The notes: generated by a model from the letters alone, not told the origin. Positions 1 to 6,775 are shown, counted from the stretch's first letter. The stretch: DNA of 7,621 nucleotides from an uncultured Lachnospiraceae bacterium (GCA_902803355.1 CADCPP010000125.1:1-7621), one strand, 5' to 3'. Numbers and translations: made by a program.

Positions 1-56
1 CAGAGGAAGCCGCTGAAAGCGTTTCAGCCTCTTCAGATACCAAGTTCCCCGGGAAG

Positions 57-656
57 ATGGTGATCGGCGTGACCGGCGGGGTCGGCAGCGGAAAAAGCAC
101 AGTGCTGTCGATGCTTCGCGAAGATTACGGAGCGCTCATTCTGCAGGCGGATACGATCGCTGCGGAGATGATCCGTCCGGGCGGTGCTTCCTATGAAAAG
201 GTCATTTCCCTGCTTGGAAAAGCCGTTCTCCGCGATGACGGGACGATCGACAGAGCCCGGATGAGCGACCTTGTCTTTGCCGATCCGGGGCTTTTGGATA
301 AAGTCAATGCGATCATCCATCCGGACGCGCTTGCTGAGGTGAGAAGACGGATCAAAGAGGCAAAGGAATCGCTGATCGTTTATGAATCGGCGATCCCCGA
401 AGAAGCCTGCTTTGACGAACTGACCGATGCCGTTCTCTATGTCTACGCGTCGGAGGATACCCGTTTTGAACGCCTGTTCTTTGGCAGAGGCTACAGCTTT
501 GACAAAACCGAAAGCATCATGCGGCGGCAGCTCAGCGAAATGCAGTTCCGCAAGATGAGCGACGCCGAAGTGAACAATAACGGCTCCGAAGAGGAAGCGA
601 GAGCATCTCTTGCGGAAGCCATGAAGACTATACAAGGAAAGAATCTGAGAAGATGA
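57..656 (+). CDS. coaE: Dephospho-CoA kinase CoaE (start uncertain, possibly 5' partial)
   Basis: Cytoplasmic enzyme that phosphorylates the 3'-hydroxyl of dephospho-CoA with ATP, the final step of coenzyme A synthesis. Seen in the sequence: a P-loop GGVGSGKST at residues 7-15, the acidic ADTIAAE segment with D32, an IIHPDAL motif in the CoA domain, and a C-terminal RRQLSEMQ...NNNGSEEE stretch typical of the family. The 199-residue length is normal for CoaE. The ATG at 57 is the only start codon in this frame inside the window, but GGGAAG directly abuts it, leaving no spacer for ribosome binding. The frame is open back to base 3, with an acidic, serine-rich stretch (EEAAESVSASSD). The gene may therefore begin left of the window. 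Alternatively, it is coupled to an upstream gene whose frame would end at TGA 61-63. Its stop overlaps the start of the next gene (ATGA, 653-656). Family assignment is firm; the start is not. Confidence 0.95.
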   Translation: MVIGVTGGVGSGKSTVLSMLREDYGALILQADTIAAEMIRPGGASYEKVISLLGKAVLRDDGTIDRARMSDLVFADPGLLDKVNAIIHPDALAEVRRRIKEAKESLIVYESAIPEEACFDELTDAVLYVYASEDTRFERLFFGRGYSFDKTESIMRRQLSEMQFRKMSDAEVNNNGSEEEARASLAEAMKTIQGKNLRR

Positions 657-1447
657 AGATCGTCTCGCTGGCAAGCGGAAGCAGCGGAAATGCGTTTTTG
701 ATCGATACGGAAAACGACTTGCTGCTGCTGGACGATGGCCTGTCCTACCGGAGCCTGACGGAAGAGCTGCGTGAATTAGACCGTTCTCCGGAGGAGATCT
801 CGGCAGTTTTGCTGACACACGAGCATGCGGACCATATTTCCGGTCTGCCCGCACTGATGAAGAAGCATCCGAATATCCCCGTTTATGCTTCTTATGGCAC
901 CTTTGACGGACTGTCTAAGGAAAAGATCTTTTCCCGGATGAATATAGGCGCGTTTTGCCTGATCCATCCCGGCGAACGTTTTACCGCTGCCGGCATTGAC
1001 ATTCTGCCTGTGGCGACCTCACATGATACAGAAGGATCTCTGGCTTATCGGGGTGATAAGGAAAGCAGCAGCTTTGCTGTGATCACGGATCTCGGCAGCT
1101 GGACCGAAGAACTGGCAGAGAAGATGGAAGGCTTGTCCGTCCTCTGCCTCGAAGCAAATCATGACCTTCGCATGCTGGAAACGGGACCGTATCCCTATCC
1201 GCTGAAGCTGCGCATCCGCAGTGAACGAGGGCATCTTTCCAATGACGACGCTGCCGGCCTCTTGCTGCGGCTGTGGCATCCGGGACTGAAGGAAGTCCTG
1301 CTGTCACATCTCAGCAAGGAAAACAACCTGCCGGCCCTGGCTGTTCAGACCATGGTCTGCGAACTGCAGACACATGGAATCGAACCGGACCGTTTGGCTA
1401 TCTCAGCCGCACCGCGGAAGGGACTGTCGCATGCCATTATTTTTTAG
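653..1447 (+). CDS. MBL-fold metallo-hydrolase, YycJ/WalJ type
   Basis: Cytoplasmic metallo-beta-lactamase-fold hydrolase, 264 residues. Visible metal-binding and family motifs in order: LASGSSGN near the N-terminus (7-13), THEHADH at 55-61 (H56, H58, D60, H61), SHDTEG with H124, ITDLG with D146, the LEANHD segment at 166-171, GHLSN at 193-197 and SHLSKENN with H219. The ExNHD / GHLSN / HLSxENN set is characteristic of YycJ/WalJ proteins, which in many Bacillota lie next to the WalRK cell-wall regulators and have been proposed to act as nucleases in DNA repair. Here walRK is absent and the gene is joined to coaE by an ATGA overlap, so translation is probably coupled. One small oddity: the strand usually ending in D-(A/C)-G reads LLLDDG (25-29). 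No signal peptide is seen. The fold is certain; the substrate cannot be told from the sequence. Confidence 0.92.
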   Translation: MKIVSLASGSSGNAFLIDTENDLLLLDDGLSYRSLTEELRELDRSPEEISAVLLTHEHADHISGLPALMKKHPNIPVYASYGTFDGLSKEKIFSRMNIGAFCLIHPGERFTAAGIDILPVATSHDTEGSLAYRGDKESSSFAVITDLGSWTEELAEKMEGLSVLCLEANHDLRMLETGPYPYPLKLRIRSERGHLSNDDAAGLLLRLWHPGLKEVLLSHLSKENNLPALAVQTMVCELQTHGIEPDRLAISAAPRKGLSHAIIF

Positions 1448-1456
1448 GAGGATCTC

Positions 1457-1930
1457 ATGGCAGATATCCCATTGTCAGAAGGTTACAACACAAAACTCAG
1501 ACGCGAAACCATCAAACGGCTGATCCTCAGCGAAGCGATCGGGACGCAGAATGAACTGACCGAGAAACTGAAAGCAGCAGGCTTTCCCACGACCCAATCC
1601 ACGGTTTCCCGCGATATCCGTGAGCTGCATCTGGTCAAGATCAGCGGAAAGAACGGGAAATATTACGCCGTAACCGAAGAAAGTCAGAGCGATGCTGCGG
1701 ATGAACGCTTTGAGCGGCTTTACCGGACCGTAGTCAAGAAAGCGGTCAAGGCAATGAATATCGTGGTGATCCGCACGACTGTCGGTATGGCTCAGGGCCT
1801 TTGCGTCTATCTTGACCGCATGCCTTTTGACGGCATTGCGGGTACACTGGCAGGCGATGACACGATCTTGATGATCATGGAGAGCGAAGAGACCGCCTCT
1901 GCGCTCATGGGGGTGCTGCCGCAGATGTAA
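1457..1930 (+). CDS. argR: Arginine repressor ArgR
   Basis: Hexameric, arginine-responsive DNA-binding regulator of arginine synthesis and catabolism genes; 157 residues, the usual length. The N-terminal winged helix spans about residues 12-72, with the recognition helix in TTQSTVSRDIREL (45-57), a nearly invariant ArgR sequence. A linker at about 73-84 leads to the C-terminal oligomerisation and arginine-binding domain, marked by VIRTTVGMAQ (104-113) and GTLAGDDTILMI (129-140), whose GDD holds the arginine-binding aspartates. The AGGAGG at 1446-1451, five bases before the ATG, supports this start. The gene follows the MBL hydrolase by nine bases, probably within the same transcript. In many Bacillota argR is next to recN; here the polyamine transporter follows instead. 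No obvious ARG box is visible in the short flanking gaps, so its targets here are unknown. Confidence 0.96.
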   Translation: MADIPLSEGYNTKLRRETIKRLILSEAIGTQNELTEKLKAAGFPTTQSTVSRDIRELHLVKISGKNGKYYAVTEESQSDAADERFERLYRTVVKKAVKAMNIVVIRTTVGMAQGLCVYLDRMPFDGIAGTLAGDDTILMIMESEETASALMGVLPQM

Positions 1931-1969
1931 GCGGATCCCCCTCATAATTAACGGGAACAGGAGGACAAC

Positions 1970-3040
1970 ATGAGCAATATTCTGGAGCTGGAACACATCT
2001 CAAAGAAATTTGATGATGATTTGGTGCTGGACGATCTTTGTCTCGAGGTCAAGGAGAACACGTTTATGACGCTTCTTGGACCTTCCGGCTGCGGCAAGAC
2101 GACGACGCTACGCATCATCGGCGGCTTTACTACGCCGGATGAAGGACGCGTTTTGTTTGAAGGCCGTGATATCACCAATCTTCCGCCGAATAAACGCCAT
2201 CTCAATACCGTCTTCCAGAAATACGCCTTGTTTCCGCACATGAGCGTAGGAGAAAATATCGCGTTTGGCCTCAAGATCAGCGGAAAATCCGATCAGTATA
2301 TCCGTGATAAGATCCGCTACGCGTTAAAGCTCGTGAATATGGACGGTTATGAAAACCGTGATGTCAACATGCTTTCGGGCGGGCAGCAGCAGAGGATCGC
2401 GATCGCAAGAGCCATTGTGAACGAACCGAAAGTTCTGCTTCTGGATGAACCGATCGGCGCGCTGGACTTAAAGCTTCGCCAGGATATGCAGTATGAACTG
2501 ATCCGCCTGAAGAACGAGCTTGGCATCACCTTCATTTATGTTACGCATGATCAGGAAGAAGCGCTGACCATGTCGGATACGGTCGTGGTCATGAACCAGG
2601 GCTATATCCAGCAGATGGGCAGTCCGGAAAGCATTTACAACGAACCCGAGAACGCTTTCGTGGCGACCTTCATCGGGGACAGCAATATCATGGGCGGCGT
2701 TATGCTGCGGGATAAGCTGGTCCGCATTCTCGGTGTGGATTTTCCCTGCGTGGATACCGGTTTCGGCACCAACAAGCCGGTGGACGTTGTCATCCGGCCG
2801 GAGGACGTGGTGCTTGCCGAGCCCGGAAAAGGCAGAATGGACGGGGTGGTCAGCCACCTGATCTTCAAAGGCGTCCATTACGAAATGGAAGTGCAGGCGG
2901 GCGGATTTGAATGGCTGGTCCAGTCAACGTCCATGTTCCCTGTCGGGCAGGAAGTGAGTCTGAATGTTGATCCGTTCAACATTCAGATCATGAACAAACC
3001 CGAATCGGAGGATGAGGAGGCCGTTGTGATCGATGTTTAA
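1970..3040 (+). CDS. potA: Polyamine ABC transporter ATP-binding protein PotA
   Basis: Cytoplasmic ATPase subunit that powers the spermidine/putrescine-type importer; 356 residues. All ABC motifs are intact: Walker A GPSGCGKTT (37-45), Q-loop with Q83 in VFQKYALFPHMSV, signature LSGGQQQR (135-142), Walker B VLLLDEP (155-161), D-loop GALD (163-166) and switch histidine H193 in THDQEEA. A C-terminal TOBE-like regulatory domain occupies about 270-340, beginning near DVVIRPEDV, which separates this class from short ABC ATPases. The NTVFQKYALFPHM and GALDLKLR stretches are typical of PotA and its close CUT/POPT-type relatives. AGGAGG at 1959-1964, five bases before the ATG, fixes the start. The 3' end overlaps potB by eight bases, in a different frame. 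The specific PotA call rests mainly on the PotB and PotC-PotD neighbours; the ATPase class itself is certain. Confidence 0.95.
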   Translation: MSNILELEHISKKFDDDLVLDDLCLEVKENTFMTLLGPSGCGKTTTLRIIGGFTTPDEGRVLFEGRDITNLPPNKRHLNTVFQKYALFPHMSVGENIAFGLKISGKSDQYIRDKIRYALKLVNMDGYENRDVNMLSGGQQQRIAIARAIVNEPKVLLLDEPIGALDLKLRQDMQYELIRLKNELGITFIYVTHDQEEALTMSDTVVVMNQGYIQQMGSPESIYNEPENAFVATFIGDSNIMGGVMLRDKLVRILGVDFPCVDTGFGTNKPVDVVIRPEDVVLAEPGKGRMDGVVSHLIFKGVHYEMEVQAGGFEWLVQSTSMFPVGQEVSLNVDPFNIQIMNKPESEDEEAVVIDV

Positions 3041-3848
3041 GAGAAAATGGCTCACGGCGCCGTATCTGGCCTTTATCCTCTGCGGCACCGTTATTCCCCT
3101 GATCGCCATCCTCTATTATGGTTTTACCGATCAGGAGGGATCGTTTACCCTGGAGAATATTACCGCGATCGCGGATGAGGAACATGCCAAGGCGCTGGGA
3201 CTTGCCCTGCTGCTGGCCCTCATCTGCACCGTGGTCTGTCTGATCCTTGCCTATCCGGTAGGACTGATCCTGCGGAAGCATGCTTCCGGGAAAAAGGGCT
3301 TTGTCGTTTTTATCCTGATCCTGCCCATGTGGATGAACTTCCTCCTGCGCACCTATGCCTGGAAGGCTCTGCTTGCGGGCAACGGCGTGCTGAACAATAC
3401 TCTCGGTGGTCTCGGCATAGGAAAACTGAATATCATCAATACGCCGGCGGCCATCGTGCTCGGCATGGTCTATGACTTTCTGCCGTTTATGATCCTTCCC
3501 ATCTACAATGTGATGGTCAAGATCGACAATAACCTGATCGAAGCGGCGTATGATCTCGGCGCGTCAAAGGGGAAGGTCCTGACCAAGGTCCTCCTGCCCC
3601 TGAGTATGCCGGGGATCATCAGCGGCATCACCATGGTCTTCGTGCCTGCCGTGACCACCTTCGTGATTTCTCAGATCCTGGGCGGCGGCAAGATCTACCT
3701 GATCGGCAACATCATCGAGCAGGAATTCACGCTGAACGGCAACCGTCAGCTTGGCTCCGGTCTGTCGCTCGTCATGATGGTCTTTATCCTGATCAGTATG
3801 GCGCTGCTGAACAAATTCGATAAGAACGGGGAGGGCTCCATCATATGA
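3033..3848 (+). CDS. potB: Polyamine ABC transporter permease PotB
   Basis: Integral membrane permease, 271 residues, forming one half of the importer channel. Hydrophobic stretches at about 11-31, 53-80, 88-108, 137-158, 195-216 and 243-260 are compatible with the usual six helices. The cytoplasmic coupling loop that contacts the ATPase is clear at 170-190 (EAAYDLGASKGKVLTKVLLP), matching the EAA-x3-G-x9-I-x-LP rule. The start is well defined: an in-frame TGA at 3027-3029 excludes anything further upstream. GAGGAGG at 3014-3020, inside potA, lies 12 bases from the ATG. The gene overlaps potA by eight bases and the potCD gene by four (ATGA), so the three proteins are probably made by coupled translation. 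The order ATPase - permease - permease/binding protein supports PotB over other members of the family. Confidence 0.94.
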   Translation: MFKRKWLTAPYLAFILCGTVIPLIAILYYGFTDQEGSFTLENITAIADEEHAKALGLALLLALICTVVCLILAYPVGLILRKHASGKKGFVVFILILPMWMNFLLRTYAWKALLAGNGVLNNTLGGLGIGKLNIINTPAAIVLGMVYDFLPFMILPIYNVMVKIDNNLIEAAYDLGASKGKVLTKVLLPLSMPGIISGITMVFVPAVTTFVISQILGGGKIYLIGNIIEQEFTLNGNRQLGSGLSLVMMVFILISMALLNKFDKNGEGSII

Positions 3849-5746
3849 AGAACTTCTGGAAACGTTTTTATCTGGTCATCGTTCTGCTCTTTTTGTACCT
3901 GCCGATCATCACGCTGATCGTCCTCAGCTTCAACAATACGAAGACGATGGGGGTGTGGAAGGGCTTTACCCTGAAGTGGTATCAGGAGATGCTCTCCAGC
4001 CCGCAGATCCTGAATGCGTTCTGCAACACGCTCTTTATCGCGCTGATCGCGGCGGTGGTCTCCACCATCGTCGGCACGATCGCCTGCGTCGGGATCATGG
4101 CGCTTTCCCGCAGACAGAGAAACACCATCCTGCAGCTGACGAATATCCCGCTCCTGAATGCGGATATCGTCACGGCGGTATCCCTGATGCTGGCCTTTGG
4201 CCTGTTTGGGATCTCCTTGAGTCTGGGCACGGTGATCTTTGCGCATATTACCTTCTGCCTGCCTTATGTGATCCTGAACGTGCTGCCGAAGCTCAGGCAG
4301 TCGGGCACCAGCACCTATGAAGCTGCGCTTGATCTTGGGGCTTCTCCGGTCTACGCATTTATGCACGTGGTCCTGCCGGATATCATGCCGGGCGTTTTTT
4401 CGGGATTCCTGCTGGCCTTCACCATGAGCCTCGATGATTTTATCATCACCTATTTCACCAGAGGCGCCGGCATCAATACGATCTCCACCCTGGTCTATTC
4501 CCAGGTAAAGGTCGGGATCCGTCCCACCATTTTCGCCCTGTCCACCGTGATCTTCGTGATCGTGCTGGTCGTGCTGCTGCTCTCGAATTTCCTGCCTGAT
4601 AAGATCGCGCAGAAGAGAGAAGAAGATGCCAAGAAGGGCATCGAGCTGACGCCGGAACAGCGCCGGAAAAAGAAAACGCTGCAGCGCATCGGCTACGGAC
4701 TCATGGCAGCTGTCATTGCCGTGGTCAGCATTTTCGGCGGCCGCTATGTGGGTGCCATGACCGGCAACGGCGAAGTGATCTATTTCTACAATTACGGTGA
4801 CTATATCGATCCGGACCTGGTCACGGCCTTTGAGATGCAGACCGGGATCAAGGTTGTCATGGACACCTTCGATACGAACGAGAGCATGTATCCGATCGTG
4901 GAAAGCGGGCAGGTGAGCTACGATGTGATCGTAGCCGGCGATTATACCGTGGAAAAGATGATTGCGAACAAACTCCTGCAGCCTATCAATTATGAGAATA
5001 TTCCGAACGCGGCCAATCTGGAACCCTCTTACATGGAGATCCTGGCAAGGACAGATCCCGGAAACACCTATATGATCCCCTATACCTGGGGAACCGTCGG
5101 GATCCTGTATAACAAGACCATGATCCCGGAAGGCCGCATCACCAGCTGGAAGGATCTGTGGGATCCGGAACTTGCCGAATACGGCATTTTGATGCAGGAC
5201 AGTCTCCGCGATACCTTTATGGTCGCGGAAATGATCCTCGGCTTCGATATGAATACCAGCGATCCCGAGGAACTGCAGCAGGTGGTCGATCTGCTGATCG
5301 AGCAGCAGCCGCTCGTACAGGCTTACGAAAATGACGCGGCACGAGACGATCTGATCACGGAAGATGCCGGCATCGGCATGATCTATTCCGGCGAATATCT
5401 CTACTGCCTGGATGAGAACGAAAATCTGGACTATGTGATCCCGGAAGAGGGAACGAATGTCTGGTTTGACTGCTTTGTGATCCCCGCAAACGCCAAAAAC
5501 GTGGAAGGCGCAGAGAAATTCATCAATTTCATGCTGGATGCGGAAGCCGGACTGGCGACTTTTGAATACCTGACCTATCCGAGCCCGAACTCTGCGACCA
5601 TGGAACTGATCGATGAAGAGATCCGGGAAGACGAAAACGTTTTTCCGTCCCAGGAAACGCTGGATAAGTGCGATATGTACCATTATCTCGGCAAAGAGGC
5701 GGACCAGGTGCTGGCTTCCTACTGGAAGCGTTTCCGCGGAAACTGA
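3845..5746 (+). CDS. potCD: Fused polyamine permease and substrate-binding protein (PotC-PotD)
   Basis: A 633-residue protein combining two subunits that are separate in Escherichia coli. Residues 1-250 are PotC, with six likely helices (about 9-28, 59-85, 105-125, 127-148, 183-203, 229-249) and an EAA coupling loop at 159-178 (EAALDLGASPVYAFMHVVLP). Residues 251-281 are a highly charged linker (11 basic, 6 acidic), expected in the cytoplasm. Residues 282-300 form a seventh hydrophobic segment, and from about 309 to 633 comes a PotD-like binding domain. The domain begins YFYNYGDYIDP (313-323) and carries IPYTWGT (411-417), TSWKDLWDPE (433-442), VWFDCFVIPANAKN (539-552) and YPSPN (578-582), all matching PotD. 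No lipobox cysteine is present, so the binding domain is held by the helix rather than by lipid. There is no stop codon or frameshift at the junction, so the fusion looks genuine. A GGGGAGG at 3828-3834 precedes the ATG, which overlaps the potB stop. Confidence 0.93.
   Translation: MKNFWKRFYLVIVLLFLYLPIITLIVLSFNNTKTMGVWKGFTLKWYQEMLSSPQILNAFCNTLFIALIAAVVSTIVGTIACVGIMALSRRQRNTILQLTNIPLLNADIVTAVSLMLAFGLFGISLSLGTVIFAHITFCLPYVILNVLPKLRQSGTSTYEAALDLGASPVYAFMHVVLPDIMPGVFSGFLLAFTMSLDDFIITYFTRGAGINTISTLVYSQVKVGIRPTIFALSTVIFVIVLVVLLLSNFLPDKIAQKREEDAKKGIELTPEQRRKKKTLQRIGYGLMAAVIAVVSIFGGRYVGAMTGNGEVIYFYNYGDYIDPDLVTAFEMQTGIKVVMDTFDTNESMYPIVESGQVSYDVIVAGDYTVEKMIANKLLQPINYENIPNAANLEPSYMEILARTDPGNTYMIPYTWGTVGILYNKTMIPEGRITSWKDLWDPELAEYGILMQDSLRDTFMVAEMILGFDMNTSDPEELQQVVDLLIEQQPLVQAYENDAARDDLITEDAGIGMIYSGEYLYCLDENENLDYVIPEEGTNVWFDCFVIPANAKNVEGAEKFINFMLDAEAGLATFEYLTYPSPNSATMELIDEEIREDENVFPSQETLDKCDMYHYLGKEADQVLASYWKRFRGN
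5730..5743. repeat. Perfect 14-bp palindrome at the end of potCD
   Basis: GTTTCCGCGGAAAC reads the same on both strands and ends one base before the last base group of the stop region (TGA 5744-5746). As RNA it could form only a five-base-pair stem with a CGCG loop and no U-tract follows, so it is not an intrinsic terminator. A similar 12-base core (GTTTCCGCGGAA) recurs at 6636-6647 in the DUF1292 gene. It may be chance codon content. Confidence 0.35.
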
Positions 5747-5787
5747 TGTCAAACAGACGATAAATGACTATCCGACAGAGATCTAAC

Positions 5788-5793
5788 AGGAGG
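5788..5793 (+). promoter_or_regulatory. Ribosome binding site deciding the ireB start
   Basis: A perfect AGGAGG. It is only two bases from the ATG at 5796 but eight bases from the in-frame ATG at 5802, so the second ATG is the more likely start. Confidence 0.7.
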
Positions 5794-5801
5794 ATATGAC
5801 A

Positions 5802-6071
5802 ATGGAAAACGAATTGAAAATGACCAAGAGCTTTCAGCCCATTCAGGAGCGCACGCTTCCGATCAACGAAATGCTGAAGGAAGTTTACCGCGCGCTGCAG
5901 ACCAAGGGTTATGATCCTGTAAGCCAGATCGTAGGCTATATCATGTCCGGCGACCCGACCTATATCACCAGTTATCATGACGCGCGTTATCTGATCTCAC
6001 AGGTCGAGCGTGATGAGATCCTGGAAGAGCTGCTTCGCGCCTATATCACGAATGTGATCGAAAAGGCATGA
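5802..6071 (+). CDS. ireB: IreB family regulatory phosphoprotein (UPF0297)
   Basis: Small cytoplasmic protein of 89 residues (91 if the ATG at 5796 is used). IreB in Enterococcus is phosphorylated by the PASTA Ser/Thr kinase IreK and influences cephalosporin resistance; most relatives are uncharacterised. The family core is unmistakable: VYRALQTKGYDP, QIVGYIMSGDPTYI, HDARYLI and ERDEILEELLRAY follow one another as in all members. Threonines near the N-terminus (in KMTKSF and ERTLPI) are candidate phosphorylation sites by analogy, not by demonstration. The start at 5802 is preferred because of its spacing to AGGAGG. It follows the transporter by 55 bases with no visible terminator and overlaps ruvX by ATGA (6068-6071). 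The ireB-ruvX-DUF1292 order is the same as Bacillus subtilis yrzL-yrrK-yrzB. Confidence 0.95.
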   Translation: MENELKMTKSFQPIQERTLPINEMLKEVYRALQTKGYDPVSQIVGYIMSGDPTYITSYHDARYLISQVERDEILEELLRAYITNVIEKA

Positions 6072-6514
6072 AGAGGCTGCTGGGACTGGATTACGGGTCA
6101 AAAACGGTCGGCGCAGCCGCTACTGACGGGCTGGGACTGACGGTCCAGCCGCTGGAAACGATCACCCGCAGGGAAGAAACGAAGCTGCGAAGAACGCTTG
6201 CACGGATCAAAGAGATCTGTGAAGAGCGCGGGATCGAAGGGATCGTGATCGGTCTGCCGCTCAACATGGACGGGACAGAAGGCGATCGGGCTATTCTGGC
6301 AAGATCCTTCGGAGAGGCAGTGGCAAAACGAACGGGACTTCAGGTTTTCTTTGAGGATGAACGCCTGACGACTAAAGAGGCTGACGAGATCCTGGAGCAG
6401 ACCGAAGTCCCGCGCGGGGAGCGCAAGGCAGTCATCGACCAGCTGGCGGCCGTTCTCATTCTGGAAAGTTATCTTGCAAGAGAGGAGGTGAAGCATGGAA
6501 AAGATCAGATTTGA
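6068..6514 (+). CDS. ruvX: RuvX/YqgF, putative Holliday junction resolvase or pre-16S rRNA nuclease
   Basis: RNase H-fold nuclease of 148 residues, a normal family length. Proposed roles are Holliday junction resolution and maturation of the 5' end of 16S rRNA; the second is supported in E. coli YqgF. Motifs seen: GLDYGSKTVGAA (6-17) with catalytic D8, VIGLPLNMDGT (60-70), FFEDERLTTKEA (94-105) with acidic residues E96-E98, and KAVIDQLAAVLILESYL (120-136) with D124. All expected acidic residues are therefore kept. The ATG overlaps the ireB stop and has only a weak AAAAGG upstream, so it probably depends on coupled translation. Its last 20 bases overlap the next gene and contain that gene's start; the ribosome binding site for the next gene lies inside ruvX as well. 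Confidence 0.95.
   Translation: MKRLLGLDYGSKTVGAAATDGLGLTVQPLETITRREETKLRRTLARIKEICEERGIEGIVIGLPLNMDGTEGDRAILARSFGEAVAKRTGLQVFFEDERLTTKEADEILEQTEVPRGERKAVIDQLAAVLILESYLAREEVKHGKDQI
6483..6488 (+). promoter_or_regulatory. Ribosome binding site for the DUF1292 gene, inside ruvX
   Basis: AGGAGG followed by TG, six bases before the ATG at 6495. It lies within the ruvX coding sequence and supports a start upstream of the ruvX stop. Confidence 0.75.
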
Positions 6515-6752
6515 AGGAGAAGATGGGGAGACGATCGAGCTGTATGTGATCGATACCACAAAACTTGCCGGGACGGATTATCTTCTGGCTTCCGACGTGG
6601 AGGCAGGAGACGGAGAGTGCTACATTTTTAAGGATGTTTCCGCGGAAGGCGATGCGGAGGCAGTGTACGAACCGGTAACAGATGACAATGAACTTGACTA
6701 TTTGCTCAGCGTGTTTGCCGAGCAGCTTGAAGACATCGATCTGCAGTTCTGA
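6495..6752 (+). CDS. DUF1292 domain protein (YrzB/UPF0473-like)
   Basis: An 85-residue acidic protein of unknown function: 25 of 85 residues are Asp or Glu and only four are Lys or Arg. It shows the DUF1292 pattern: an N-terminal strand pair (KIRFEGEDGETIELYVIDT), a middle block for a small beta-rich fold (DYLLASDVEAGDGECYIFK), and an acidic tail ending EDIDLQF. No catalytic motif, membrane segment or signal is visible. Its place directly after ireB and ruvX is the conserved arrangement in Bacillota (compare B. subtilis yrzB) and is the strongest support for the call. It overlaps ruvX by 20 bases and has its own strong AGGAGG. The RNase J gene begins 23 bases after its stop. A Fur-family gene, which I recall between these two in some Clostridia, is absent. 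Confidence 0.88.
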   Translation: MEKIRFEGEDGETIELYVIDTTKLAGTDYLLASDVEAGDGECYIFKDVSAEGDAEAVYEPVTDDNELDYLLSVFAEQLEDIDLQF

Positions 6753-6775
6753 AAATTGAAGAGAGGAGGAGTGCC

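Noticed and set aside
33..854. A 273-codon open frame on the - strand opposite coaE and the hydrolase gene
   Set aside because: It has no family motif and spans two clear genes on the other strand; it is a shadow of their codon usage.
1439..1445. A run of T at the end of the hydrolase gene as a possible terminator
   Set aside because: No stable GC-rich hairpin precedes it, and it is explained by the Ile-Phe-Phe codons just before the stop.
1943..1948. CATAAT as a possible -10 box before potA
   Set aside because: No -35-like hexamer lies at the right distance (CGCAGA at 1920-1925) and there is no extended -10 TG, so a promoter cannot be supported.
1936..1953. Possible ARG box around the AT-rich patch between argR and potA
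   Set aside because: Only one half resembles the AT-rich centre of an ARG box; the flanking TGAAT and ATTCA half sites are missing.
3955..4320. A + strand frame of 121 codons inside potCD in another reading frame
   Set aside because: Its Ala, Asp, Arg and His-rich translation shows no motif, and it lies wholly inside the well-supported permease domain.
3746..5752. A 668-codon open frame on the - strand opposite the end of potB and all of potCD
   Set aside because: Its translation is a His, Asp, Arg and Gln-rich mixture without recognisable motifs, and the + strand holds unmistakable PotB and PotC-PotD proteins. Long antisense frames arise from the codon bias of the real genes.
5796..5798. 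ATG at 5796 as the ireB start
   Set aside because: It is only two bases from the AGGAGG, too close for normal initiation; the in-frame ATG at 5802 has eight-base spacing.
5747..5801. Promoter or terminator in the gap between potCD and ireB
   Set aside because: Candidates such as CTGATG / GACTAT match only three of six bases each, and no hairpin with a T-tract is present. Apart from the ribosome binding site I see nothing in it.
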